From Bacteroidetes bacterium HGW-Bacteroidetes-5 (GTDB lineage: Bacteria > Bacteroidota > Bacteroidia > Bacteroidales > UBA932): DNA of 64,000 bases. The notes below the pieces were generated by a model. The model saw nothing but the letters and a program-made list of their open reading frames with translations, was not told the DNA's origin and made no database searches. A program made the translations under genes and the position numbers. Positions 27,060 to 36,291 of this stretch are shown piece by piece (position 1 is the first letter of the stretch; every line of letters begins with the position of its first letter). The stretch spans positions 372,001 through 436,000 of the forward strand of contig PHDC01000001.1 in the NCBI GenBank assembly GCA_002842515.1. The letters are read 5' to 3'.

Positions 27060-27067
27060 CAAATGTA
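27060..27067 (-). promoter_or_regulatory. -7 box of glnN promoter
   Basis: TACATTTG on the minus strand fits TAnnTTTG and predicts a start near 27053, about 15 bases before the glnN ATG. Confidence 0.6.
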
Positions 27068-27100
27068 GTTATATTTTTAAAAAAACCTGACCATTTTTTA

Positions 27101-27108
27101 TACTTTTG
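27101..27108 (+). promoter_or_regulatory. -7 box of the PBP4-type gene
   Basis: TACTTTTG fits TAnnTTTG and predicts transcription from about 27114. This lies after an in-frame ATG at 27106 and supports the coding start at 27133. It is divergent from the glnN promoter. Confidence 0.6.
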
Positions 27109-27132
27109 TACCCTAAACCAAAATTTACCACT

Positions 27133-28596
27133 ATGAAACAGATTCTCCGTTTTCTATTAATTTTAATCACATTTTTGTCCCCCTTGAGCCTATCTTCCCA
27201 ATCCAATAATATCCAAAATTATATCGGGAAACTAAAAAAAGATACACTCTTTACAGATGCAGTTGTCGGAATAATGGTTATGGACTCCCGGGGCAAGAGT
27301 GTAGCCTCCTGGAATCCGGATATGCCTTTGCTCACCGCATCTACAATGAAAACCATTACAACAGGGGTGGCTCTTAACCTGCTTGGAGCTGACTTCCGGT
27401 TTTCTACGAAAATTGGTTACTCCGGGGAGATAAGAAATGGAGTTCTATACGGAGATCTATATATTGTAGGTGGTGGAGATCCAACTTTGGGCTCTTCGGA
27501 TACTTTGGCAATTCCCGTCGAAAATCTGTTTCTCCAGTGGAGGGATGCAATAGCAGCTGCCGGTATCAGACGTATAAACGGTCACATAGTCGCCGATGAC
27601 AGGTTTTTTGAACCTGAAATCGTTCCGGAGAGCTGGTCCTGGAGTAATCTCGGCCCCGCATACGGGAGCGGTGTATCCGGGCTTTCATTCTATGAAAATC
27701 TCCAGAAATTCAAATTTATACCCGGGATCAACCCGGGTGACAGGGTCTCTTTGATGGGTGTTTATCCGGAAATACCCGGGATGGAGTACAGAAATGAACT
27801 CACTACGGGTGATGTAAAGAGTGGTAACAGAAGCTCATACTACATCTCCGATCTAGCAAAAATATCTCAAATTAAAGGCACATTAGCTGCAGGATCAGAC
27901 TCAATATCTATAACTTTTTCAAATAAATTTCCTCACCTGAGTTGTGCCTGGGAGTTTCGTCAATACCTTTTAAAAAGCGGAATTATTAGTGATTCTAAAA
28001 TAAAAGATGCAAGAGAGTTTAACTCTTTACAACCATATCAACTTACAATCGTTGCAGAGACACTCTCTCCTGCTCTATCTTCAATAGTAAATGTCACTAA
28101 CAGAATCAGCAATAATTTTTACGCGGAGACCTTGCTAAAAATGATTGGTAAAAGGGCAACCGGAGTAGGTTCTTACGACTCGGCAAGGGTTGCGTTGAGA
28201 AGGGAGTTGGATGGAATGGGAATCAAGAAGAGAGGATTTACCCAATCTGACGGTAGCGGACTATCCAGACAGAACTATGTATCTGCCAGATTCTTCTGCA
28301 ACTATTTTTCAAAAATGAGAGAGAGCAGCAGTTTTACCACATTTTTCAACTCACTGCCGCAACCCGGAGGTCCGGGAACTCTCAAAAGTGTATTGGCAAA
28401 TGAACAGAATGAGAAGAAAACAAGAATACACGCCAAGAGCGGATCTCTTGGAAATGTGCGCTGTTATGCAGGCTATGTAGAGAGAGATAATGGTGAATTG
28501 ATCTATTTTGCAATTCTGGCAAATAATTTCTCAGCAAGAACTGCACAGATGCAAATTGGCATTGAGGGATTTATGAGAGAATTAATAAATTATTGA
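27133..28596 (+). CDS. dacB: D-alanyl-D-alanine carboxypeptidase/endopeptidase, PBP4 (S13) family
   Basis: A 487-residue periplasmic penicillin-binding protein. A signal peptide covers about residues 1-23. The three active-site motifs of the S13 family are present: SxxK as TASTMKTITTG (near residue 70), SxN as ISNNFYAET, and KTG as HAKSGSLGNV near residue 440. S13 enzymes remove terminal D-Ala and cut peptide cross-links in peptidoglycan. The coding start at 27133 is preferred to the ATG at 27106 because of the -7 box position and because it gives a proper signal peptide. Monocistronic, by its position between divergent glnN and an independent aminotransferase gene. Confidence 0.92.
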   Translation: MKQILRFLLILITFLSPLSLSSQSNNIQNYIGKLKKDTLFTDAVVGIMVMDSRGKSVASWNPDMPLLTASTMKTITTGVALNLLGADFRFSTKIGYSGEIRNGVLYGDLYIVGGGDPTLGSSDTLAIPVENLFLQWRDAIAAAGIRRINGHIVADDRFFEPEIVPESWSWSNLGPAYGSGVSGLSFYENLQKFKFIPGINPGDRVSLMGVYPEIPGMEYRNELTTGDVKSGNRSSYYISDLAKISQIKGTLAAGSDSISITFSNKFPHLSCAWEFRQYLLKSGIISDSKIKDAREFNSLQPYQLTIVAETLSPALSSIVNVTNRISNNFYAETLLKMIGKRATGVGSYDSARVALRRELDGMGIKKRGFTQSDGSGLSRQNYVSARFFCNYFSKMRESSSFTTFFNSLPQPGGPGTLKSVLANEQNEKKTRIHAKSGSLGNVRCYAGYVERDNGELIYFAILANNFSARTAQMQIGIEGFMRELINY

Positions 28597-28706
28597 TACT
28601 TTTTTTGTTGTTAATTATTAACTTTTACCTATATTAGATCTTTATTTGCCTTACAATATATAACAATATTCAATCAAATTATAACTAAACAAAATTTAAA
28701 ATAGAG

Positions 28707-29906
28707 ATGTTAACACTTTCAAAAAAAGCACATCAGATGCCGGCCTCTCCAATAAGGAAATTAGTGCCTTTTGCAGATGTTGCCAAGAAAAAAGGGGTAA
28801 AAGTTTACCACCTGAACATTGGCCAACCGGATATCGCTTCTCCAAAAGAGGCTTTAGATGCAGTTAAAAACAACACCCTTGAGCTTATATCTTATCCTCA
28901 CTCTGCCGGGTTTGAATCTTACAGAGAGGGACTTGCGAAATACTACCAGGGGATTAATATCAATGTTAAGGCCAACGAAATTAACATCACTACCGGAGGA
29001 AGTGAAGCACTTCAGATTGCTCTGGCAGTCACCTGTAACCCGGATGATGAAGTTATTGTAATGGAGCCGTTTTATACAAACTACAACTCCTTTGCAGTGC
29101 AAAATGATGTAATACTTAAGCCAATCCAGACAAATATTGAAGATGGGTTTGCTCTTCCGGATGTTAGCGAGTTTGAAAAACTTATCACCCCTAAGACAAA
29201 AGGAATTATTATCTGCAACCCGGGTAACCCTACCGGAACACTCTATAAAAAAGAGTCCCTGATAAAGTTGGGTGAGCTTGCCAAAAAGAATGAGCTCTTT
29301 ATTTACTCAGATGAGGTTTACAGAGAGTTCTGCTACACAGACGAGCCTCACTTCTCCTGTATGCACCTTGACGGGCTGGAGCAGAATGTGATTCTGCTTG
29401 ACTCAGTCTCCAAAAGATATAGTCTTTGCGGTGTTCGTATAGGTGCTATTGTATCAAAAAACAAAGAGGTAATGAGTGCGGTACTACGCTACGCTCAGGC
29501 CAGACTATGCTCTCCGGCATATGGTCAGATTGCAGCCGAAGGTGCACTTAACACACCTAAAGAGTACTTCGTAGCCGTTCGTGACGAATACATTAAACGC
29601 AGAGATTTTGTTATTGGAGCTCTCAATAAAATGGAGGGAGTTATGTCACCAATGCCTATGGGGGCTTTCTATACCATAGCTAAACTTCCGGTTGACGACA
29701 GCGACAAGTTTGCTCAGTGGCTGCTGGAAGATTTCAGCTACGAGAATCAGACTGTTATGGTTGCTCCCGCAGCAGGATTTTATGCAACAAAAGGGAAGGG
29801 CAAAGATGAAGTAAGAATCGCATATGTCCTAAAGATTGAAGATCTCAAAAATGCAATGAAGTGCCTTGAAGAGGCTCTAAAACAGTATCCCGGAAGGACA
29901 ATTTAA
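28707..29906 (+). CDS. Pyridoxal-phosphate-dependent aminotransferase class I/II (aspartate aminotransferase-like)
   Basis: A 399-residue cytoplasmic fold-type I aminotransferase. The N-terminus has HLNIGQPDIASPKEAL; NPGNPTGTLY binds the cofactor; YSDEVYREF and the Schiff-base lysine in SVSKRYSLCGVRIG (Lys near 247) are intact. The closest common annotation is aspartate aminotransferase family, although substrate choice among Asp, aromatic and branched-chain amino acids cannot be settled from motifs. It is followed by a strong terminator at 29928 and preceded by 110 AT-rich bases, so it appears monocistronic. Confidence 0.88.
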   Translation: MLTLSKKAHQMPASPIRKLVPFADVAKKKGVKVYHLNIGQPDIASPKEALDAVKNNTLELISYPHSAGFESYREGLAKYYQGININVKANEINITTGGSEALQIALAVTCNPDDEVIVMEPFYTNYNSFAVQNDVILKPIQTNIEDGFALPDVSEFEKLITPKTKGIIICNPGNPTGTLYKKESLIKLGELAKKNELFIYSDEVYREFCYTDEPHFSCMHLDGLEQNVILLDSVSKRYSLCGVRIGAIVSKNKEVMSAVLRYAQARLCSPAYGQIAAEGALNTPKEYFVAVRDEYIKRRDFVIGALNKMEGVMSPMPMGAFYTIAKLPVDDSDKFAQWLLEDFSYENQTVMVAPAAGFYATKGKGKDEVRIAYVLKIEDLKNAMKCLEEALKQYPGRTI

Positions 29907-29927
29907 ATCATAAATTAATTAGATAAA

Positions 29928-29965
29928 GAGGGTGGTCAAAATTACTTTTGACCACCCTCTCTCAT
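29928..29965 (+). terminator. Strong hairpin terminator
   Basis: GAGGGTGGTCAAAA (29928-29941) pairs perfectly with TTTTGACCACCCTC (29946-29959), a 14-bp stem with a 4-base loop. The downstream tract TCTCATTTATTTTT is T-rich. It lies between convergent genes and may work in both directions. Confidence 0.88.
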
Positions 29966-30002
29966 TTATTTTTCTCCCCCGGCCAGATTTGGTTAAAGGA
30001 GT

Positions 30003-30989
30003 TTATACGAACTGGGCAACTCTGTTAAGTACTATTAATATCAGCAAAACAAAGAACTCAACTCTTCTGTATCTGTTTGTGCTCTTCAATGAGAGATACT
30101 CCACTATTATGAATGATAGCGGCAGGGCAAGCAGATTTGTCAACATACCCTGAGACTCTCTATAAATGAGCATTGCACCAATAAGAACCAACATTAAACT
30201 AATGTTTCTAACAAGCCCTATTGACTTCACTACCTTATACCTGTTAATTATTGAAAAAATTGAGATCAGAGCGCGGGTTATTATAAGAACCATAAAGATT
30301 ATCAAAACTATCTTTGCAACACTCTCAAGGTATATGTAAGGAGACGAGAAAGAGAGAAGATCCGTAACGAGAAGTTCTGCAAATAGTGATGTGTCATCAA
30401 ACATCAGATAACGAAACGAAAAGAGTAAAATATAGGGAACCAAGATAGCCCCGACTGCGACAAGAATCCCTCTTAGGGCAAAAGAGGAGGTAACTAGTGA
30501 GTAGTAGAGAATAAAAGGGATCAGTACCACTGAGTGAAAATCAAAAAGAGTTGCCAAAGAGATAAGAAACAAGGCCATAAAGAGGTTTTTGTCCCCCTCT
30601 TTTGTAATCATTGAGTAGTATAGAGACCATAAAAAGAGAGGTGCTGCAACAGTTGCGCCGCTTAAGAAAATCGTCTCCGGGCTAGATAGTAACAAAATAA
30701 GATAGATCAAAAAAAGCGATGAGGAGCTTTTCCCGCAAGAGAAGATTTTTTCGTTAACAAAATAGAGACTGAATGCCGTGAAAGATATTATTGCAACGGC
30801 AGTAAGGACGGAGATAGTAGTTGAGATGGATTCTGTATCGATTACTCCTGCAAAGATGGGAATCCATTTTGCAGGGGTAAAGTTAATTTGTCCATCAGAC
30901 AAAATAAAAGAGGTAACCAGCATAAATATAAGATATAGCCCCAAAAAAAAGGGGGAAGAGACAAACTTATATCTGCTTTCTTTACCCAT
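30003..30989 (-). CDS. Polytopic membrane protein of unknown function, downstream of purD
   Basis: A 328-residue protein dominated by hydrophobic segments: roughly nine to ten membrane helices can be traced, beginning with FFLGLYLIFMLVTSFIL and ending in FFVLLILIVLNRVAQFV. No catalytic motif was recognised. The overall size, the N-terminal helix with a following extracytoplasmic loop (ILSDGQINFTPAKW) and the linkage to a biosynthetic gene recall uncharacterised DUF6427-type membrane proteins of Bacteroidota, but I cannot confirm the family. It begins 3 bases after purD ends, so both are very probably co-transcribed. Confidence 0.75.
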   Translation of the reverse strand: MGKESRYKFVSSPFFLGLYLIFMLVTSFILSDGQINFTPAKWIPIFAGVIDTESISTTISVLTAVAIISFTAFSLYFVNEKIFSCGKSSSSLFLIYLILLLSSPETIFLSGATVAAPLFLWSLYYSMITKEGDKNLFMALFLISLATLFDFHSVVLIPFILYYSLVTSSFALRGILVAVGAILVPYILLFSFRYLMFDDTSLFAELLVTDLLSFSSPYIYLESVAKIVLIIFMVLIITRALISIFSIINRYKVVKSIGLVRNISLMLVLIGAMLIYRESQGMLTNLLALPLSFIIVEYLSLKSTNRYRRVEFFVLLILIVLNRVAQFV

Positions 30990-30992
30990 AGT

Positions 30993-32270
30993 TTAGTGTG
31001 TGATAAGATCCAAACCAATATCTCCTCTGTAGAATATGCCTTTATAGCTTACCTTTCGCGCAAGAGAGTAGAGTTTTTCTCTGCCGCTTTGTATTCCATC
31101 TGCAAGAGCGGTAAGTGCAAGAACTCTTCCCCCGGAAGTTACCAATTTACCCTCATTAAATGTTGTTCCTGAATGAAAAAGCATCTCACCGGACAACTCA
31201 TAAGCTCCTGATATTTCAAATCCCTTTTCGAAACTTTGGGGATAACCTCCTGAAACCATAACCAGAGTTATCGCAAACTTATCTGAAATTTCTATTCTCT
31301 CTCTATCCAGTCTACCCTCTCCCAATGCGATGAAGTGTGAAAGAAGATCGCTCTCAATTCTTGGAATAACTGCCTCACTCTCCGGATCGCCCATCCTAAC
31401 ATTATACTCTATCACATAGGGATCTCCGCTGCAATTCATAAGACCTATGAAAATAAACCCTTTATACTCTATACCCTCATTTTGAAGTCCCGCAATAGTA
31501 GGTACTATTATACGACTCTCTACCTTGCGCATAAAGTCGGCATCTGCAAAAGGAACCGGTGATACCGCCCCCATTCCGCCGGTATTAAGGCCTTTATCTC
31601 CATCACAGGCTCTTTTGTAATCTTTTGCCTCCGGTAAAATAAGATAGTTCTTACCATCAGTCAACACAAATACAGAGAGTTCAATTCCGGAAAGGAACTC
31701 CTCTATTACAACCTTATCTCCCGCAGAGCCGAATCGACCGGTAAGCATCTCTTTAAGCTCTCTTTTTGCCTGCCGTGAATCGTCAATAATCAAAACCCCC
31801 TTCCCTGCTGCCAAACCATCTGCTTTAAGCACATACGGGGCTTTAAGCGAGTCAATGTATTGCTCTGCATCCTCGAAGCTATCTATATTAAAACTTTTAT
31901 AACCGGCTGTGGGGATTCTGTATTTATACATAAAATCCTTTGCAAACTCTTTACTCCCCTCCAGTTTTGCACCCTCAGATCCCGGCCCTATAAAAATTAT
32001 CTCCTTGAGAGACTCATCATTTTTAAAAAAGTCTCCCATTCCATTAACCAAAGGCTCCTCCGGACCTACAACAATCATATCTACAGAGTTCTCCAGAACA
32101 GCACATTTTACTGCATCAAAATTCTTTATATCAATATTAAGATTTTCTGCAACTGAGGATGTACCGGGATTCCCCGGAGCACAAAAAAGTTTCTCCAGCA
32201 AGGGGCTTTTAGATATCTTCCAGGCAATAGCGTTCTCTCTTCCTCCGGAGCCGATAATAAGTACTCTCAT
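30993..32270 (-). CDS. purD: Phosphoribosylamine-glycine ligase (GAR synthetase)
   Basis: A 425-residue ATP-grasp enzyme joining glycine to phosphoribosylamine in purine synthesis. Family features: N-terminal VLIIGSGGRENAIAWKI, PEEPLVNG, the ATP-grasp segment YVLKADGLAAGKGVLI, the metal-binding GGMGAVSPVPF and EYNVRMGDPESEAVIPR. Length is the family norm. A TATTTTTG -7 box lies at 32282-32289 on the minus strand. It is divergent from a DUF4296 lipoprotein gene and followed closely by a membrane protein gene. Confidence 0.96.
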   Translation of the reverse strand: MRVLIIGSGGRENAIAWKISKSPLLEKLFCAPGNPGTSSVAENLNIDIKNFDAVKCAVLENSVDMIVVGPEEPLVNGMGDFFKNDESLKEIIFIGPGSEGAKLEGSKEFAKDFMYKYRIPTAGYKSFNIDSFEDAEQYIDSLKAPYVLKADGLAAGKGVLIIDDSRQAKRELKEMLTGRFGSAGDKVVIEEFLSGIELSVFVLTDGKNYLILPEAKDYKRACDGDKGLNTGGMGAVSPVPFADADFMRKVESRIIVPTIAGLQNEGIEYKGFIFIGLMNCSGDPYVIEYNVRMGDPESEAVIPRIESDLLSHFIALGEGRLDRERIEISDKFAITLVMVSGGYPQSFEKGFEISGAYELSGEMLFHSGTTFNEGKLVTSGGRVLALTALADGIQSGREKLYSLARKVSYKGIFYRGDIGLDLITH

Positions 32271-32281
32271 CTTTTTTTGGG

Positions 32282-32309
32282 CAAAAATAACAATAATAAA
32301 TTAACTTTG
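32282..32309. promoter_or_regulatory. Divergent -7 boxes: purD (minus) and DUF4296 gene (plus)
   Basis: On the minus strand TATTTTTG (32289-32282) faces purD; on the plus strand TAACTTTG (32302-32309) faces the DUF4296 gene. Both match TAnnTTTG and lie only 12 bases apart, so the two promoters overlap and may compete for polymerase. Confidence 0.55.
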
Positions 32310-32328
32310 TAAGCTATAACAGATAACG

Positions 32329-32979
32329 ATGAGGCATATTTCATTCATACTATTTTTTTCGCTCTTTGCGGCTCTCTCCTGTTCACGGGAGTATATACCG
32401 CAGAAGAGAATGCCGGAGATAATTGCTCAACTTTATAAAGTTGACAGGTACATAAATACAGATTACAAACTGGTTTTAAGGGCAGATACCATAAAGATAT
32501 ATGAATCGATATTTAATCACTACGGGTATACCTCTGAGGATTTCATAAATACACTGGACTACTACCTCTCGCGCCCATTAAAACTTAAAAGTTTCTATGC
32601 ACAAGCAAAGATACTGCTGGAAAAGGAGGAGGAGGCAATAATTGAGATAATCCGCAACAGAGAGAGGGCAGACTCCATTGCCGCTCCAATCAGAAAGATG
32701 GTTGAACTTTCAAATTCTGTTATTAAATACGACCCAAAAAACAGGGCAATCCGTTGGATAGTGTTACCCGAAAAACATCCTGAATTTAGAGTATCTCTTG
32801 GTGACTCTCTTACAAGAATTTATGAAACACCCACAATGAGTCGATGGTGGCGGGAGAACTACCAAAGTGACACCACTAAATTTTCAATAATCAAAATAAA
32901 TGAGAAAAATCGCCGCACAATACCTCTACCCACTGAACTCATCATTGCCGATCCCGAAGGGGGTTCTTACCTTAGATGA
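32329..32979 (+). CDS. DUF4296-domain lipoprotein
   Basis: A 216-residue predicted lipoprotein (signal peptide with LSC lipobox, Cys18). Residues about 22-110 match the DUF4296 pattern seen in Bacteroidota: PEIIAQLYKVDRYINTDYKL, IYESIFNHYGYTSEDFINTLDYYLSRP. The rest is charged and helical. No function is known for DUF4296. Its last 80 bases overlap the start of the amidohydrolase gene in another frame, which ties the two together translationally. A promoter box lies 20 bases upstream. Confidence 0.85.
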   Translation: MRHISFILFFSLFAALSCSREYIPQKRMPEIIAQLYKVDRYINTDYKLVLRADTIKIYESIFNHYGYTSEDFINTLDYYLSRPLKLKSFYAQAKILLEKEEEAIIEIIRNRERADSIAAPIRKMVELSNSVIKYDPKNRAIRWIVLPEKHPEFRVSLGDSLTRIYETPTMSRWWRENYQSDTTKFSIIKINEKNRRTIPLPTELIIADPEGGSYLR

Positions 32980-34087
32980 TGACGGTACAATTGTTGAGAT
33001 TGGCCGGCTGAGTGACGAGACTGAAAGTACCGAATTTTATAATGGGATTCTGGTTCCGGGGTTTGTTAACTCCCACTGTCACATAGAGCTCTCTCATCTT
33101 AAAGATATCTTTGACAGAGGTACGGGAATGTCCGGCTTTATCAAAGATGTGGTTAAGCTGCGTAACAATCTGGATGAAAACGCACGCAAAGAGGTGATGA
33201 GAATGGAGATGCAGATGCTTTATGACTCGGGTGTAACTGCAATGGCAGATATCAGCAACACTGCTGACAGTTTTGCCGTAAAAACAGAATCACCAATTTA
33301 CACACGAACATTTCTTGAGTTTTTCGGCACAGAACCCTCACAGGTAGATGAGATATTAATTAGGGCGAACGAGCTCACTCAAAAAGCTAAAGAGTTTGGT
33401 TTAGATGCCGCTCCCACCCCTCACTCCAGCTACTCAATGAGCCCACAACTTTTACAAGCAATCTCAACAGCGGGCCTAAAATCGGGCTGGCTATCCTACC
33501 ACAATCAGGAGAGTTGGGAAGAGGAGGAGCTTATACTAAAAGGGAGAGGCCCCCTTGCACAACAATACACTCAGAGAGGGCTATCAACCCCTCCTGTTAC
33601 AGGAACACCCTCTCTTATATACTTTTTAAACTGTGTAGAATCTGCACAAAAAATTGAAGATGAGAGAGTTCTTTTGGTGCATAATACATTCTCAGACAGC
33701 GAAAGTGTTGAGTATGCAACCTCCCGAATAAGAAACCTCTTCTGGGCAATATGTCCCCTTTCAAATCTCTTCATTCACAACGCACTTCCACCGCTGGAGC
33801 TGCTCATAAGATATAATGCATCCATTACTATAGGGACAGATTCACTTTCAAGTAATAGTGCGCTTTCGATTGCAGATGAGATTATATGCATTCATAAATA
33901 TTTTCCTGCCATACCACTTACCCAAATTCTGGAGTGGAGTTCATTCAATGGAGCCAGGTTTCTTGGCATTGAAAAGAGATTCGGCTCTTTTGAGGTGGGG
34001 AAAAGACCGGGAGTTGTATTGATTGATAATATAGATTTCCAAAAAAATCAACTTACAACCAAAAGCAAAAGCATCAGGTTGGTTTAG
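32900..34087 (+). CDS. Amidohydrolase-superfamily protein
   Basis: A 395-residue metal-dependent hydrolase of the COG0402-like subgroup. Metal-ligand motifs are visible: HCH in GFVNSHCHIELSHL (about 54-68), TPHSSYSMS, and the catalytic Asp in SITIGTDSLSSNSALSI (about 325). Members deaminate purine-like or other ring compounds, and some are aminodeoxyfutalosine deaminases; the window also encodes MqnE, whose product is that substrate, but at a distance of 19 kb. The ATG at 32900 lies inside the DUF4296 gene; no later ATG gives a complete N-terminal domain (MRKIAAQYLYP), so the 80-base overlap is probably genuine. Confidence 0.85.
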   Translation: MRKIAAQYLYPLNSSLPIPKGVLTLDDDGTIVEIGRLSDETESTEFYNGILVPGFVNSHCHIELSHLKDIFDRGTGMSGFIKDVVKLRNNLDENARKEVMRMEMQMLYDSGVTAMADISNTADSFAVKTESPIYTRTFLEFFGTEPSQVDEILIRANELTQKAKEFGLDAAPTPHSSYSMSPQLLQAISTAGLKSGWLSYHNQESWEEEELILKGRGPLAQQYTQRGLSTPPVTGTPSLIYFLNCVESAQKIEDERVLLVHNTFSDSESVEYATSRIRNLFWAICPLSNLFIHNALPPLELLIRYNASITIGTDSLSSNSALSIADEIICIHKYFPAIPLTQILEWSSFNGARFLGIEKRFGSFEVGKRPGVVLIDNIDFQKNQLTTKSKSIRLV

Positions 34088-34145
34088 AGTCCTAGATAGA
34101 GATAGAGATAGAGTAATAATATATAAGATAAAAAGGGTAAAGAAG

Positions 34146-34922
34146 ATGTCAACAATTCTGTTTAACGAGATAGTTTTCGGACCGGTAAAAAGCAGAAGAC
34201 TGGGAGTTTCACTGGGGGTCAACCTATTACCAAGATTCGGAAAATGGTGCAATTTCGACTGTATTTATTGCGAGTGCGGCTTTAACAAAGATGGAAAAGA
34301 GGATAAAAAACTGCCCTCTGTGGTGGAGGTTAGCCAGAGTCTTGCAGAAAAACTTATAAACCTCGATAAAACAATTGGCAGAATAGATACCATTACATTC
34401 TCGGGAAACGGAGAACCCACTATGCACCCCAACTTCGCCGAAATAATCTCAATTGCCCTAGAACTTAGAGATAAATATGCAAAAGAGGCAAAAGTATCTG
34501 TTCTAACAAATGGCTCCCGAATTGGAATAAAAGATGTCGAAGATGCGCTTTTAAGAGTGGATAATGCCATAATCAAGATAGATTCTGCATTTGACTCAAG
34601 TGTACAAATAATTGACAGACCACAGTTTGATTACTCAATAGAGAAGATTATAACCAATCTTCTACCATTCAAAGGGCGGTTTGTGCTCCAGACGATGTTT
34701 CTACGGGGGAGATTCGATGGAGAGCTTTTTGACAACACAACCGATAGGGAGGTTAAAGCCTGGTATGAGGTTGTCAAAAAAACAGAGCCCAGGGAGATAA
34801 TGATGTATACCATAGACAGAGAGACACCCGCTCAGGGGCTGGAAAAGGTGACAATTGAACAGATGAACAGAATTGCCGCACCGCTCATTGATGTTGGTTT
34901 TAGTATAACAATTAGTGGATAA
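34146..34922 (+). CDS. Radical SAM protein
   Basis: A 258-residue radical SAM enzyme. The iron-sulfur motif CNFDCIYCEC (CxxxCxxC, about 38-45) follows an N-terminal GPVKSRRLGVSLGVNLLP, and the glycine-rich TFSGNGEPTMHPNF binds SAM. This arrangement is typical of a short radical SAM group of unknown reaction found across anaerobes. It is preceded by a small tract of imperfect GATAGA repeats (34095-34112) and followed after 10 bases by dtd. The target is unknown; I do not assign a reaction. Confidence 0.88.
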   Translation: MSTILFNEIVFGPVKSRRLGVSLGVNLLPRFGKWCNFDCIYCECGFNKDGKEDKKLPSVVEVSQSLAEKLINLDKTIGRIDTITFSGNGEPTMHPNFAEIISIALELRDKYAKEAKVSVLTNGSRIGIKDVEDALLRVDNAIIKIDSAFDSSVQIIDRPQFDYSIEKIITNLLPFKGRFVLQTMFLRGRFDGELFDNTTDREVKAWYEVVKKTEPREIMMYTIDRETPAQGLEKVTIEQMNRIAAPLIDVGFSITISG

Positions 34923-34932
34923 AATCTAAAAA

Positions 34933-35388
34933 ATGAGAGTTTTAATACAGAGAGTCTCAAATGCATCGGTGGTCTCAGACGGAGTTCTTACCGGAGAGAT
35001 AAATGAGGGGCTGCTTATCTTCGCCGGATTTGAAGATGAGGACAACGACAGTGATTTGGAATACGCCACACGAAAAATTGTAAATCTTAGAATATTTGAT
35101 GATGAAAATGGTGTTATGAATCTCTCTGTATCTGATATTTCGGGAGAAATTCTACTCATCAGCCAATTTACTCTTCACGCTCAGACAAAAAAGGGAAACA
35201 GACCCTCTTACATCAAGGCCGCCCGTCCGGAAAAGGCAATTCCACTTTATGAAAAATTCAAATCTTTATTAACCGCTGTATCCTCAAAAGAAGTAAAAAG
35301 CGGAGTATTCGGTGCAGATATGAAGGTTTCATTGCTCAATAACGGCCCTGTTACAATTTGGATAGATACAAAAGAGATCAATTATTAA
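34933..35388 (+). CDS. dtd: D-aminoacyl-tRNA deacylase
   Basis: A 151-residue cytoplasmic enzyme that removes D-amino acids, and glycine from mischarged tRNA-Ala, from tRNA. The signature motifs are present: SQFTLHAQTKKGNRPS (about 77-92) and NNGPVTIWIDT near the C-terminus (about 136-146), along with the N-terminal MRVLIQRVSNASVVSDG. Length is standard. It lies 10 bases after the radical SAM gene and 71 bases before deoC, so the three may form one unit. Confidence 0.96.
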   Translation: MRVLIQRVSNASVVSDGVLTGEINEGLLIFAGFEDEDNDSDLEYATRKIVNLRIFDDENGVMNLSVSDISGEILLISQFTLHAQTKKGNRPSYIKAARPEKAIPLYEKFKSLLTAVSSKEVKSGVFGADMKVSLLNNGPVTIWIDTKEINY

Positions 35389-35459
35389 GTAGTGACTAAA
35401 ATATTAACCTCCGATTGAATAATTAATCCTATATTTAAACAACAAAAAGAGTACTTTCA

Positions 35460-36290
35460 ATGAAATCAACAACAGAGTTACTTAATGAGATAGATAATAA
35501 TATTAAGAGTTGGGAGAGAAAAGATGTTTTTTCTGCCTGCTTTGGTTTTATAGACCTAACTTCACTAAATACAACAGATACTCAGGCGAAGATCATCTCA
35601 ATGACAGAGAAGGTAAACCAATTTCGTGATGCATTTCCTGGTTATGGACAGGTTGCGGCAATGTGTATCTTCCCAAATTTCGTAAAAACAGCGAGAGCTA
35701 ATCTCACGGACAAAGGTGTAAAGCTGGCTGTGGTATCCGGCGTTTTTCCAAGTTCACAAAGCTTTACCGAGATAAAAATAAGGGAGTGCAAAATGGCAGC
35801 ATATGCCGGTGCCGATGAAATTGACATCGTGCTCTCTTTGAATTACTTTCTTGGAGAAGAGTTTGACAAAGCAGCAGATGAGATATCTCAGATAAAGAGA
35901 GCAATAGGCGGGGTACATCTCAAAGTAATACTTGAGACCGGAGCATTACAAGAGAGTCAAAAAATTTATGACGCATCTATGCTGGCTATGGAAGCAGGAG
36001 CAGATTTCATTAAAACCTCTACCGGAAAGTCAGAGCCGGCCGCAACACCTCAGGCAGCCATTGTTATGTGTGAGGCTATTAAGGAGTTCCACAAAACAAC
36101 CGGTAAAAAAGTCGGGTTCAAACCTGCAGGAGGCATTGTAACTCCATCCGATGCTATAAAATATTACGCAATTGTTGAAACAATTCTGGGTTCTGAGTGG
36201 TTAAACAGTAACCTATTCCGTTTAGGGGCAAGCAGGTTGGCAAATAATTTGCTATCTCAAATGGAGTCCAGGGAGATAAGTTATTTTTAA
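35460..36290 (+). CDS. deoC: Deoxyribose-phosphate aldolase
   Basis: A 276-residue class I aldolase that splits 2-deoxyribose-5-phosphate into acetaldehyde and glyceraldehyde-3-phosphate, a step of nucleoside catabolism. The Schiff-base lysine is in ADFIKTSTGK (about 178-187) and the second active-site lysine in KVGFKPAGGI (about 217-226); DEIDIVLSLNYFL precedes them. The N-terminus is extended relative to the E. coli enzyme, as often in Bacteroidota. The next gene starts one base after its stop. Confidence 0.94.
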   Translation: MKSTTELLNEIDNNIKSWERKDVFSACFGFIDLTSLNTTDTQAKIISMTEKVNQFRDAFPGYGQVAAMCIFPNFVKTARANLTDKGVKLAVVSGVFPSSQSFTEIKIRECKMAAYAGADEIDIVLSLNYFLGEEFDKAADEISQIKRAIGGVHLKVILETGALQESQKIYDASMLAMEAGADFIKTSTGKSEPAATPQAAIVMCEAIKEFHKTTGKKVGFKPAGGIVTPSDAIKYYAIVETILGSEWLNSNLFRLGASRLANNLLSQMESREISYF

Positions 36291-36291
36291 A

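Noticed and set aside
28597..28706. Leader region of the aminotransferase gene, examined for an attenuator like that of pheA
   Set aside because: No short frame with repeated amino-acid codons and no terminator hairpin upstream of the gene.
34095..34112. Three imperfect GATAGA hexamers before the radical SAM gene, considered as a phase-variation tract
   Set aside because: Only about three units, outside the coding frame and not at a spacing that suggests a switch; slipped-strand control would need more repeats.
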